Origin: Lithobates sylvaticus
Lineage: Eukaryota > Chordata > Amphibia > Anura > Ranidae
Length of the DNA stretch: 64,000 nucleotides
Assembly (NCBI GenBank): GCA_028564925.1
Contig: CM053033.1
Coordinates: 79,951,468-80,015,467, forward strand
Direction of reading: 5' to 3'
Shown here: piece by piece, positions 54,995 through 64,000 of the stretch
Layout of the letters: each line of letters opens with the position of its first letter
How positions within the stretch are numbered: the first letter of the stretch is position 1
The notes under the pieces: generated by a model
Told to the model about the DNA's origin: nothing
The model's database searches: none
The model's input: only the letters and a program-made list of their open reading frames with translations
Made by a program: the position numbers and the translations under genes

Positions 54995-56150
54995 GACAAA
55001 CAGTTACTTTTTTCGGGAACACCTAACTCGGACGAGCCGACACGGCAGGATTTAGTGTGCGCCTGTCACAAACCTTAATGATCATAAAATTTCCTCAGCC
55101 TCTTCTAATATCTCCATTTTAATTTGCATGTAGGCGCATTTTGTTGGAGGGGAAAGTGCTGACGTGCCGTTATGTTAATGCGTTTCTGTATGTTCCATCC
55201 GCTCATAAATCTGCAAAAAGAAGAGTTTAGCACCCACTCTTCCCAGCGAGATAAATAAATAAACAGTGACGGCCTATTTTTATTTTTTTTTGCTAGTTTT
55301 CACTGTATGATATTTTGCAATTATATTACACTTTAAATTACTGATCTATCTGTAGATCTGGTTGGAGCTTTCCAAGCAGTAAGTTGCACAGTTGTGGGAT
55401 TTTAGAGGTTGACCGATTTTTGGCAGTTTTCAATTTTGTTTTTTGTTTGTTATTTTCATACTTCTTTTTTTTATTTTTATTTTTTTATAAGTTGGGGGGG
55501 GGGGGGAGTGTTCAAGGGTTCTATTGCCAACAATGGGGTGAAACTTGTCATGTGATTGGGAACTGTCAACTCGAAATACCCTCCAAACCCTTTTAGCAGA
55601 CCGATTTGCTAATACCAGCCCTTTACCCCAAGCATCATACACAGACAAGATGTTGAGGTAAAAACCAAAGGAACCACTTTAGGGAACAGAAATTGTTTGT
55701 TTTTTTTGGGGGGTTTTTTTTTATACACTTCAAAAATAGGGGCAGTCACCACATGAACAATGCAAACTTCAAACAGCAATCCAATTAACAGCTAACAGTG
55801 ATCTAATTAAACAGTATTCTAATTAACAGCTAGGCACCTAGACAAGTCGTATCAGTATGACAACAGCCACAGGAATTCCCCACCCCAGACAGTCCAGCAA
55901 CAGTCCTCCAGCATTCAAGAAGACCCAAAGCTGTTCAAATCTCATTAACCAGCTTTCTTTTCACATTCATCTTCTCACTGAGTTTCAAGTTGGCAGGGGG
56001 TATCATGGCTTCCTTGACTGTTAAATGTGGTAATAACATGCCATCTTGAAATATATAACAGGACATCTTCCTGAATGCTTGTAGCTCTCTTAAATGCCTG
56101 GGCTTTTTGGGTCTGTCAAAGATTGTCTCTTGGGTGTGCCATGGTTGTCA
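54995..56150. other. Low-repeat intergenic sequence
   Basis: 54995-55260 looks like a conserved non-coding element (see findings). 55430-55500 and 55690-55730 are poly-T/G rich. No gene supported. Confidence 0.4.
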
Positions 56151-56169
56151 GCAAGTTATTTTGCTATAT

Positions 56170-56800
56170 GTGTTCTCAACTGACTGCTTCGTAAAGAAGC
56201 TAGAGAGCAGCACATTATGTGGAATACCAGTGGGGTTCCCTGGTGAGGATTGTGGCCTATGCTGACCATGTGTCTGTGATGCTCACTGGGACAGACGAAG
56301 CAGAGGAGGTGGTCTTTCTGATATCCTGCTGCTCCAAGGTCAACCGGGAGAAGGATGGATTTCTCTGGTTGGGAAGGTAAGGGGTTTATGGGTTCACATG
56401 TCCCAGTAAAAGATAAGGTACTTGGCATTGCATTTGGAGCCTAAATTAAAAATTGTTTTAAAATTTGGAAGGATTTGATTTGATCAAGATCTACCTGATT
56501 CTGGTTTATTTGTATGTCAGTCTTGTCTGTATCTTGCCAGGGTCTGTCTGACAGTGTCAGGCCGCGGCTGAGCTAGGACGGAAGATGAAGTACATTATGT
56601 ACTTCAGAAATGGTAGGAAAGTAAAAAAAAATCGTTACCCAAAAACTAGGAGTAGAGGGGTAGTCTTTCCTTTAATACCAAGTTGTAAGAGTAGGTGGAA
56701 CTCTGCTGATTAAATTGAATAAGGTCCTTCCTAAATTTAGGGATCTGGCTTGGTTCTGCTTCCACTTAAGCTTTATGTTAGGGAACATTTGAAATCTGAC
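56170..56800 (+). pseudogene. LINE reverse-transcriptase relic
   Basis: Translating the plus strand from about 56249 gives RIVAYADHVSVMLTG (YADD box with the second Asp changed to His) and later KVNREKDGFLWLGR, the order seen after the YADD motif in vertebrate L1-Tx1-like LINE RTs. Stops follow soon after. Downstream to about 56800 the sequence is compatible with the thumb region but too decayed to assign. Confidence 0.6.
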
Positions 56801-57044
56801 AGTAAGGTGGATTATATTGTCCGTAATACGCTAACATGTAAATAGTGTAAGTTTCTGCAGTATTTTTTGTGGCTGGTCATTAGGCTTTGTTAATGGCCAG
56901 TATGTTTAGCATGGATGTACATATGTTTTTATAATATCTTTTTGTTTTCTGCTACAATTGTACTATGTTTGATTTTTTTTTTTTTTTTTTTTTACCTTTT
57001 GTAAAAAAGTGATGGTTGCTTGATTCCATTATTTAATAGATCAA

Positions 57045-57140
57045 CAGAGCTCTTCAGCAGCACAGAGTATTTCAGGAGAGAAGATTTGGACCATTGTAGG
57101 TGCAGAGTCCTCCAGCAGCACCGAGTATTTCAGAAGTTAG
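57045..57140 (+). repeat. Direct duplication of about 50 bp
   Basis: CAGCAGCACAGAGTATTTCAG (57056) and CAGCAGCACCGAGTATTTCA (57114) lie in repeated context. Local tandem duplication in otherwise unique sequence. Confidence 0.6.
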
Positions 57141-57224
57141 AGACTGGAGAAGTTAGAGAGCGGAAGGAGAGTTCTCCAACCGTGTTTACGGTCTGTCCAC
57201 TCACAGTATAAGTGAAGACCGGGC

Positions 57225-58030
57225 TAGTCACCTAATCTTTAAGTTATTTGTGCAATTTGGGATCCGCTCTAAACTAATGGCATGCTGCACAGTAATTCTA
57301 CATCCTGTTGTTACTGTGGCTACTATAGAGAGGTTCTAAAATTGTCCTTCGCTACTGCCTTTCTATTCATTTTCTAAATGACTTTGCTAATTACACTATG
57401 AGAGGAACTCGAGCCCTAATGTCTAATTACAGAATTAATGGAGCATGTTGGGAACAAAGTATAAGAGAAGAGAAAAGTTTTACTTTTACCTTGTCTGCTC
57501 TCTGCCCTCTGCTCCGACTGCAGAGAAAACTAATGGACTCGTCTGCAGACTATCAAAGCTCTCCTCTACCTCTATTTTTGTTGCTTTAATCAGAAAGATT
57601 CCTTGTATTGTGCCAGCAGAACAGTACAATCTTGCACTTAGTACAATTTTCCTCCAACAGAATGAAGATTCACATGTCACTTAAAGGATCAATTTGGCAA
57701 AACCGATATATAATTTTTAGGCAGATGCCTGTGGTTTGCCAGTTGATGTTGTGTCTCTCATTCAAGAATGATTGCACACCGGAGTTCTCAGCTCTGCCTC
57801 CTGCTGTGCTCATTTGGTTGGTATCTTAGTTTAACTACTTTATTTTCTATTAATTCCACACTAAGGAGAAAGGAGACATTGGTTGGGTTTCATTGGTACT
57901 GTAGAGGGTCTAACTCTCAAAAATGTTCTTCCTAGAGTTCCAGGACAACATAGCGCTGTGGAAAAAAAAATATAAGTTTTCACTTGTTAAACATATTTGT
58001 TGCTATTACTAATAGTGATGAGCAGTAGTG
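57225..58030. other. Low-repeat intergenic sequence
   Basis: 57225-57480 is homeodomain-motif-rich (TCTAATTACAGAATTAATGG) and is discussed in findings. No gene supported. Confidence 0.4.
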
Positions 58031-58110
58031 TATTTAGGTTTTGTGCTGCCCTAGGCCTGACTAAACTCGTGCACCCCCTAATTTGAATATGACCCACCCC
58101 TTCTGGCCAA
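58031..58110. mobile_element. hAT-like end fragment
   Basis: CAGTAGTGTATTTAGG followed by TGCCCTAGGCCTGA resembles hAT tips seen in vertebrates. The right boundary is unknown. Confidence 0.4.
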
Positions 58111-58346
58111 GGACACGCTCCTTGCTGTTTAATTTTCGAGTGGGGTCACTAGTTCTGAGGGCCTGGGGGGGAATGGATTCCCTTAATTTTGCATAATTTC
58201 CTCTATCTTCCTGTTTGGCTATGGGGCAGGAAGTGAAGGGAAATCTCTGCAATGAGACAGGGATGGTAAAAAATAAACTGACAGGGGCTAAAACCCTCCC
58301 TTACTCTAAAATGGGGGGAAAAAAAAGTGTTGCCTCCAGTTCTACT

Positions 58347-59066
58347 TTAACCACTTCCATACCAGGCACTCCACCCCCCCCCCCCCCCCCTCCTGTCCAG
58401 GAAAATTTTGAGCTTTCAGCGCTGTAGCACTTTGAATGACTATTGCGCGGTCATGCAACACTGTACCCAAACTAAATTTTCTTAATTTCCCTCCCACAAA
58501 TAGAGCTTTCTTTTGGTGGTATTTGGTCACCTCTGTGTTTTTTTTATATTAACATAAAAATGCCGACCATTTAAAAAAAAAAAACAACTGATGGGCATTG
58601 ATAGGTGGCACTGGATAGGAAGCACTGATGAGGAGCTACTGCAAGTCATTACTGAGTGGCACTTTGGTTCACTGACAGGCAGTACTGATGGGACACTGAT
58701 TGGCACTGTTGTGGGCACTGATCGGCACTGACATCCGTTTTATTATGTGGACAGGCTGGCAGGTGTTGGACACTGATTGGCAGCTGATGGGCACCTTTTG
58801 ATAGGGGATGTGCTGATTATCAGCACATACCCCCCTCTGACAGGGAGAGCTGCCGATCGGCTTTCCCTGTCAGCGTGAACCAAAGAAAGACGTTTACCGG
58901 CACTTCCTGGTTCATGTGATGATCAGCTGTGATGGTCACAGCTGATCACGTGGTAAGAAGCCTCTGTCCAGAGGCTTCATACGACGATCAGAGTTGCGGT
59001 GTGTCAGACGGTGCACGCCGGCTCTGTTATCCTTATCGTGCCATATGACGTCCGATCAGGATAACA
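58347..59066. mobile_element. TTAA element relic, right end lost
   Basis: TTAA then CCACTTCCATACC, followed by TATTGCGCGGTCATGCAAC, CCCACAAATAGAGCTTTCTT and a degenerate GGCACTGAT minisatellite (58590-58800). The same motifs follow the left end of the 5-kb element at 49219, in the same order. No matching right tip was found. Confidence 0.75.
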
Positions 59067-60174
59067 CAACCACTTTGCCACAAATTTCTCATAATTTTAT
59101 GGCGAGGACTAAAGATATAACCATGTCAATGGTGCAGCAAAAAACATATAGCACAGTGAGGAAGGTTTTTGGTCCAGGATGATAGGACAGTCAAAATTAG
59201 AAATGGCCTCCTACGTAGCCAATAAGATCGCTTATCCTCTTGGGCAATCGGGTAACGGGTCTCAGGACCCGCTTCCTGATCGACCAGGAGGAGAATTAGG
59301 AAGACAATAGCGAATATTAATTCGCTATTGTCACAACTTTTTTGAAGCCTATTGGAGCCTCTGGCTCTAAAAAAAACAGCCATTGAAATCCATGCGTCCG
59401 GCGACCTGCATATAGATTCGGGGGGCTGCGCCCCGTATAGACGGGCCACCACTGATATTTAGAACTTCTGCCAATATTTTTACTACTGTCTATGCCTTTT
59501 CTGTGTAATTTGTATAGCGCTGCAATGCGAACTGAATCGCCTCAAAGTGCTGGGTACGTCCTGTGTTGTCCAGCTTCTTAGAAGAGGTAGGTCTTGAGTT
59601 GTGTTTTCCTGAAGGCCTGATGGTTTTCTTGCATGCGGATGTAAGTTGGAAGAGCGTTTCATAGCCGTGGTCCATGGACTGCAAATCTTTGTTCTCCCTT
59701 TGATTTGTAGCTGGATTTGGGAATAAGGAGGAGGTTTTGGTTAGATGATCGAAGACTGCGATTGGGAGTGTAGTGTTTTATTTACTCGAGTAGGTATTGA
59801 GGAGCGTTTCCTTGTATGCATTTGCGGGTGAGGCAGAGGGTCTTGAATGTGGCTCTGTGACAAGCGCCTGCCCGATTTTTCTCGTGTGGGTGTCATAGGG
59901 ACAGGAAGTGAGGGGAAAACTTACCTTGGCAGTAACAAAAATTAAAAAAACTGATCGAAACAATGTTAAACTCTTCCCCAATCTCAAAACATATTTGGTT
60001 TCAACTCGACAAGAGTAAAGAACTTTCTCCAAATAACTCTGGACCTTCATAACATCCAGTTGGTGGCTGACAGCACCAAAAGCAACGTCACTGAATGTGG
60101 GAAAATGTGCGTCTGACCCGATTCTGCAACATTCTGTCTCCATTTCTTACAGAGAGAAGGTAGCAAACGAGTGA
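59067..60174. other. No gene; weak repeat traces
   Basis: 59380-59455 ends in GGGCCACCACTG, a hAT-like inverted tip without a partner that I can match. 59885-59920 repeats the ACAGGAAGTGAGGGGAAA motif. No coding feature. Confidence 0.35.
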
Positions 60175-60660
60175 GTGAAAAAATTGTCTTGCTTTCTGCC
60201 TGGAAGTTCCAGGCTCCCTGACAATAATGAATAATGTATGAAATTGTCGGCTAATTCTGTCTTATTGGTGGCTTTGAAAACACACGGCTTAATTACACAA
60301 CTAAACGCACTTGTCAGCGTTGTTGTCTTAAAGATATTTTAATTCTCACTGAAGGCAAAACATCATTTTCTCTTTTCACGGCAACGGTTGTTTCAAACCC
60401 TCTTCCCCGACAGATACGGATTGTCATTTTTTAGAAATTATATTTTAGGCTACAAAAGAATATTTTTTGTGTTTTGTAGAGTGGGAATAGCTAATTGTAC
60501 AAGTGAAGATTTAAAGAACTTTAGTCTAGCAGAAAAGCTGTGTTTGTACGTGTGTTTTTTATTAGAGTTAGAGGTTCTGCAGTCTGGAAAAAGAGAAAAT
60601 ACTGTAGCTGCTGAATTTTAATAAACATGTACTAGTCCAGGGATCCAGTGCTGTCTTCAT
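60175..60660. other. Low-repeat intergenic sequence
   Basis: 60190-60350 has balanced composition and homeodomain-like motifs (see findings). The rest is AT-rich with nothing recognised. Confidence 0.4.
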
Positions 60661-60851
60661 TTGAGCCAGTTCTTTGGCAGTCTTCAGGTCCCCGGCGCCA
60701 CCATCTTGGATTCACAGCTGGCTCCCCACTGCAAATGCACGAGTCCCGTTGCAACTTTGTGAATGGACCTGCAGCTTCCTGGGACCTGTGATGTGTCCCA
60801 GAAGGTTGTGGGCAGTGAGGCAGTAGGGGTAAACTTCCACTCTGTCTGGGA

Positions 60852-60920
60852 TAGGGGTCCCCAACCCCTGCGCTGTGGACCGTTGCCAGTCCGTGCCCTG
60901 TTTAAAGCCGGAGAGCAGAG
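60852..60920 (+). mobile_element. hAT end fragment (GGGGTCCCCAACCCC type)
   Basis: AGGGGTCCCCAACCCCTGCG followed by GTGGACCG and CAGTCCGTG matches the well-known tip order of a vertebrate hAT group. Only one end is visible. Confidence 0.55.
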
Positions 60921-61009
60921 AGACTGCATCACCTCCCGCATCACAGCTCTTGGGTCCACCTCCTGTACTGCGCATGTGCCGGTTTCCTGGCTCATGCTAG
61001 TGACGCGCT

Positions 61010-61826
61010 GCATCTGGTGACTGTGGCAGGCTAGTGACACGCTGCATCTGGTGACTGTGGCAGGCTAGCGCCACGCTGCATCTGGTGGCTGTGGCAGGCT
61101 AGTGACACGCTGCATCTGGTGGCTGTGGCAGGCTAGTGACACGCTGCATCTGGTGGCTGTGGCAGGCTAGTGACACGCTGTATCTGGTGGCTGTGGCAGG
61201 CTGGTGACACGCTGCATCTGGTGGCTGTGGCAGGCTGGTGACACACTGCATCTGGTGGCTGTGGCAGGCTGGTGACATGCTGCATCTGGTGGCTATTGCA
61301 GGCTGGTGACATGCTGCATCTGGTGGCTGTGGCAGGCTAGTGACACGCTGCATCTGGTGGCTGTGGCAGGCTAGTGACACGCTGCATCTGGTGGCTGCGG
61401 CAGGCTAGTGACACGCTGCATCTGGTGGCTGCGGCAGGCTAGTGACACGCTGCATCTGGTGGCTGTGGCAGGCTAGTGACACGCTGCATCTGATGGCTGT
61501 GGCAGGCTAGTGACTCGCTGCATCTGGTGGCTGTGGCAGGCTAGTGACTCGCTGTATCTGGTGGCTGTGGCAGGCTAGTGACTCGCTGTATCTGGTGGCT
61601 GTGGCAGGCTATTGTTGACTCGCTGTATCTGGTGGCTGTGGCAGGCTAGTGACTCGCTGTATCTGGTGGCTGTGGCAGGCTAGTGACTCGCTGTATCTGG
61701 TGGCTGTGGCAGGCTATTGACTCGCTGTATCTGGTGGCTCTGGCAAGCTAGTGACTCGCTGTATCTGGTGGCTCTGGCAAGCTAGTGACACGCTACATCT
61801 GGTGGCTGTGGCAGGCTATAGTGAAA
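61010..61826. repeat. 34-bp minisatellite
   Basis: About 24 copies of a unit reading GGCTAGTGACACGCTGCATC, TGGTGGCTGTGGCA. Units drift from CACGCTGCATC (left) to CTCGCTGTATC (right), so sub-blocks expanded separately. The inverted unit resembles GTCACTTGCCACG and CTGCCACCAGATGC at 31857-31885 in the hAT. Confidence 0.94.
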
Positions 61827-61845
61827 ACCTGCACCTGTTTGCAGG

Positions 61846-61877
61846 CTAAAGTGAGCATTATGCTGAGTTGAACTATT

Positions 61878-61932
<55 letters not shown>

Positions 61933-62010
61933 CAATGTAGTAATTTAAATAATGCACTTCAATCATCCTGACACCATATCAACTATGATGTCAGGATGAT
62001 TGAAGCGCTA
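61846..62010 (-). mobile_element. Interior piece of the 31-kb hAT family
   Basis: GCATTATGCTGAGTTGAA and TTACATTTTATAT, then a TCATCCTGACACCATAT palindrome and GTCAGGATGATTGAAGCGC, match 31740-31830 in inverted or palindromic order. An (AT)n tract occupies 61884-61930. Confidence 0.6.
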
Positions 62011-62636
62011 ATATCCCCCCGATCTCCCATATATAATGTGTGAATGGGTATTGGTGGGGGGTGGTCAATGGCCATAGATGGGCTTTAAATTATTATTACT
62101 AAGCAACGTGTATTTGTATGGATGTGTATACATTTTCATATGATTTATAAACTAAATAGTTTTGGTTTTATTGTTCGACTATTTGATTTAAAAAAATGCT
62201 AGATAAGCTGTGGTACAACCAATTGCCTTATGACCCATGCAGATAAGTGGCCAAACCTGTGCTTCTTACCAGCAGAGTAGCTACCTCCATGCACACTGTG
62301 TGTGTGAATAGCTGTGGCTAAATTTGTGCCCTGTACAAATGAATGGCTAGCACCCCTGCTATTCTCATGTAGATCCTCAACCAAGTGGTTATGTGCGATT
62401 AGGAACTTTGATGGCCCTGGACACAGTTTGAATTCAAGGTGGGCAGTTCTGGCCACACACATACTCCATGCAGTTAATCATCTAGTTTGTATGCATCCTC
62501 CATAGGGCAGGGTGCTGCTGTGTCCAGATGCAGCATTTAGCAGCATCTGAACGAGGCCGTGAAGTCGGGCAACTAGCTGAATGGAGTCCACCTGCATGCT
62601 ATTCATGAGTCCAGTGATCTCACAATACACATGTAG
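62011..62636. other. No feature seen
   Basis: Unique-looking sequence; no exon supported. Confidence 0.35.
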
Positions 62637-63490
62637 CGTTCACCCCTGAAGGGGTCAATGAGAATGTACCCAGGTCTTTTTACAATAGTACAGAGGCTGC
62701 CAGTCACAAGCATAGTCCCACACACACACAAACAATTCAGGCTTCGTCTAGGGGATAGGTGATGTCTTTTTCATAATTATTGCATCACAAACCTTAACAG
62801 GGGAAGGGTTTAGGGTCACAGGATACTCCAAAATGATCACTAACCACAATAGAAAGACAAACTTTCCTCTAATATTCTAGCTGGAGGTAGCAGGAAAGGG
62901 CCAGTATATTTAGGACCCTACAACAGCAGTCCATAAAGCCACTTCTCGCACTTTATAGCACTTGAACAACTATTAGTCCCCAGCAAGGTCTTAACTCAGT
63001 GTCCCAGGGACTGTCTGCCATCAAGCATCTGCAAGTAGATCCTAAGTGAGGGAGATCAACTAGATCCTTCTCTAGACCAGGACTTCAGTGTTGTGCCCTC
63101 CAGAAAATGGAACCATTTGGGGAACTTCACCAGGCCCTCAGCCCAGCCAAACCCTGCTGAGGCCTAGACTGCAGCTTCTTGCCTTAGTGGGGCTGCCTCC
63201 AGAGGTAGCTGCCCCAAGAGAATTGGAACCCTCCCTTGAGGGAAAGACCACTCTGCCCAGGCCTCCTGCACATTTATCACCTCCCCAGGCACCTTCTGGA
63301 TGCTTCCTTCCAGGGACTGGCTGGGGCATGATAAATATTAACACTGATCATTTGACTCTTCCTGCCCTATACTCTGAAAATGTATTTTGGAGGCAGGTAG
63401 GAGAAATCAAACTCTCCGCTCAGGAAACCCTAAGCAGACCAGACTAATCAATCACTTTGCCACACACTATAGTGTAGCCCAAAAACTAAA
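62637..63490 (+). mobile_element. Possible LTR-retrotransposon relic
   Basis: Starts TGTAGCGTTCACCCC and has LTR-like composition, paralleling the TGTAGCG start on the minus strand at 48552. No protein recognised. Broken and old if real. Confidence 0.28.
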
Positions 63491-63519
63491 TTTACCTAGC
63501 AGTCAAACTAGAGGAGGGT

Positions 63520-63734
63520 GATGCACATTAGGGTGACCACATTTCCAAACTGCCATTCAGGGACACCCCCCCCCCCCTTCTTGAGGGACCTGTTTCGTGG
63601 AACAAAATTTTGCCAATGACCGGGGGTGGAGGCAACTGGCGGATGGGTGGTGGTGTGCGAGGTGGTATGTAGTCTCGGGGGTTTGACGGGAAATTTGGCA
63701 GCGTGTTATTTGTCTGGTGAATGGCCGGTTTTAG
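63520..63734. repeat. Dispersed repeat, TAGGGTGACCACATTTCC type
   Basis: TAGGGTGACCACATTTCCAA and CAGGGACACCCCCC are recognisable landmarks of a frequent frog repeat; a C-run follows at 63567-63580. Confidence 0.45.
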
Positions 63735-64000
63735 CACTTTAATCATCCTGACACAATGCTTGATATGGTGTCAGGATGATGAAATCACATTATTTCTATT
63801 ACTGCATTATAATGAAATAGTTCCACTCACCATAATGCCGAATCATTGGGAACCCTGAGCTTGTCACCAGATGCAGTGTGTCCAATTTGTCCACTGCAAC
63901 ATCACAGTCCTGCTATAAGTCGCTTTTTGCCACCATTACGAGTAGAAGAAAAATAAATAAAAATTCCATAAATGTTCCATGTAGATGCTATAAACATATA
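63735..64000 (+). mobile_element. Piece of the 31-kb hAT family, cut by window end
   Basis: TTAATCATCCTGACAC, GGTGTCAGGATGATGAAATC, TGAAATAGTTCCACTCACCA and TAATGCCGAATCATTGGGA follow 31747-31850 in order and orientation. It includes GTCACCAGATGCAGTGTGTC, a single copy of the segment that is tandemly expanded in other members. Confidence 0.7.

Noticed and set aside
57020-57211. Possible exon with repeated CAGCAGCAC
   Set aside because: Short direct duplication without splice sites or protein resemblance.
63088-63447. 119-residue Pro-rich frame
   Set aside because: Lies in the possible LTR relic; no domain, and composition looks non-coding.

Overview
The window looks like repeat-dense intergenic DNA from a frog, probably a ranid or other neobatrachian. 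That rests on the repeat families seen: a Tx1-group L1 LINE, a Ngaro-type tyrosine-recombinase retrotransposon with a hydrolase gene, Tc1 elements with doubled binding sites at their ends, TTAA-flanked non-autonomous elements, hAT and PIF/Harbinger-like MITEs, and many minisatellites. I could not support any host protein-coding exon, tRNA, rRNA or CRISPR array. Species and family names come from recognition, not from a search.

Layout, left to right. 0-6.9 kb: MITEs, two minisatellites (24-bp and 20-bp units), a hAT-related element and an L1 relic split by a small hAT MITE. 6.9-15.2 kb: a three-level nest in which an old terminal-inverted-repeat repeat was split by a foldback element, which was then split by a full-length L1-Tx1 LINE with both reading frames open and a 14-bp target-site duplication. 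15.6-18.8 kb: a 46-bp minisatellite with higher-order structure and simple repeats. 19.2-25.9 kb: a young, near-whole Ngaro element on the minus strand. 25.9-31 kb: unique sequence, a MITE and a complex near-perfect inverted repeat. 31-38 kb: a 2.1-kb hAT element with an internal 43-bp minisatellite and a perfect 8-bp duplication, then a Tc1 element broken by a TTAA element, then a second Tc1 piece broken by another TTAA element. 38-48.5 kb: older repeats, Harbinger-like and Tc1-derived MITEs, a third Tc1 copy and a possible LTR relic. 48.7-54.4 kb: a common repeat split by a 5.07-kb TTAA-flanked non-autonomous element. 54.4-64 kb: mostly unique sequence with a LINE relic, a TTAA-element relic, a 34-bp minisatellite and pieces of the hAT family.

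The only genes that look functional belong to mobile elements. L1 ORF1 (RNA-binding chaperone) and ORF2 (endonuclease and reverse transcriptase) would act together in target-primed reverse transcription. The Ngaro parts (gag-like, RT/RNase H, tyrosine recombinase, SGNH hydrolase) would form a separate replication system. Several low-repeat stretches rich in homeodomain-type motifs (about 26.0, 42.2, 55.1, 57.3 and 60.2 kb) are candidate conserved non-coding elements and suggest a gene desert. That last point is a hypothesis.
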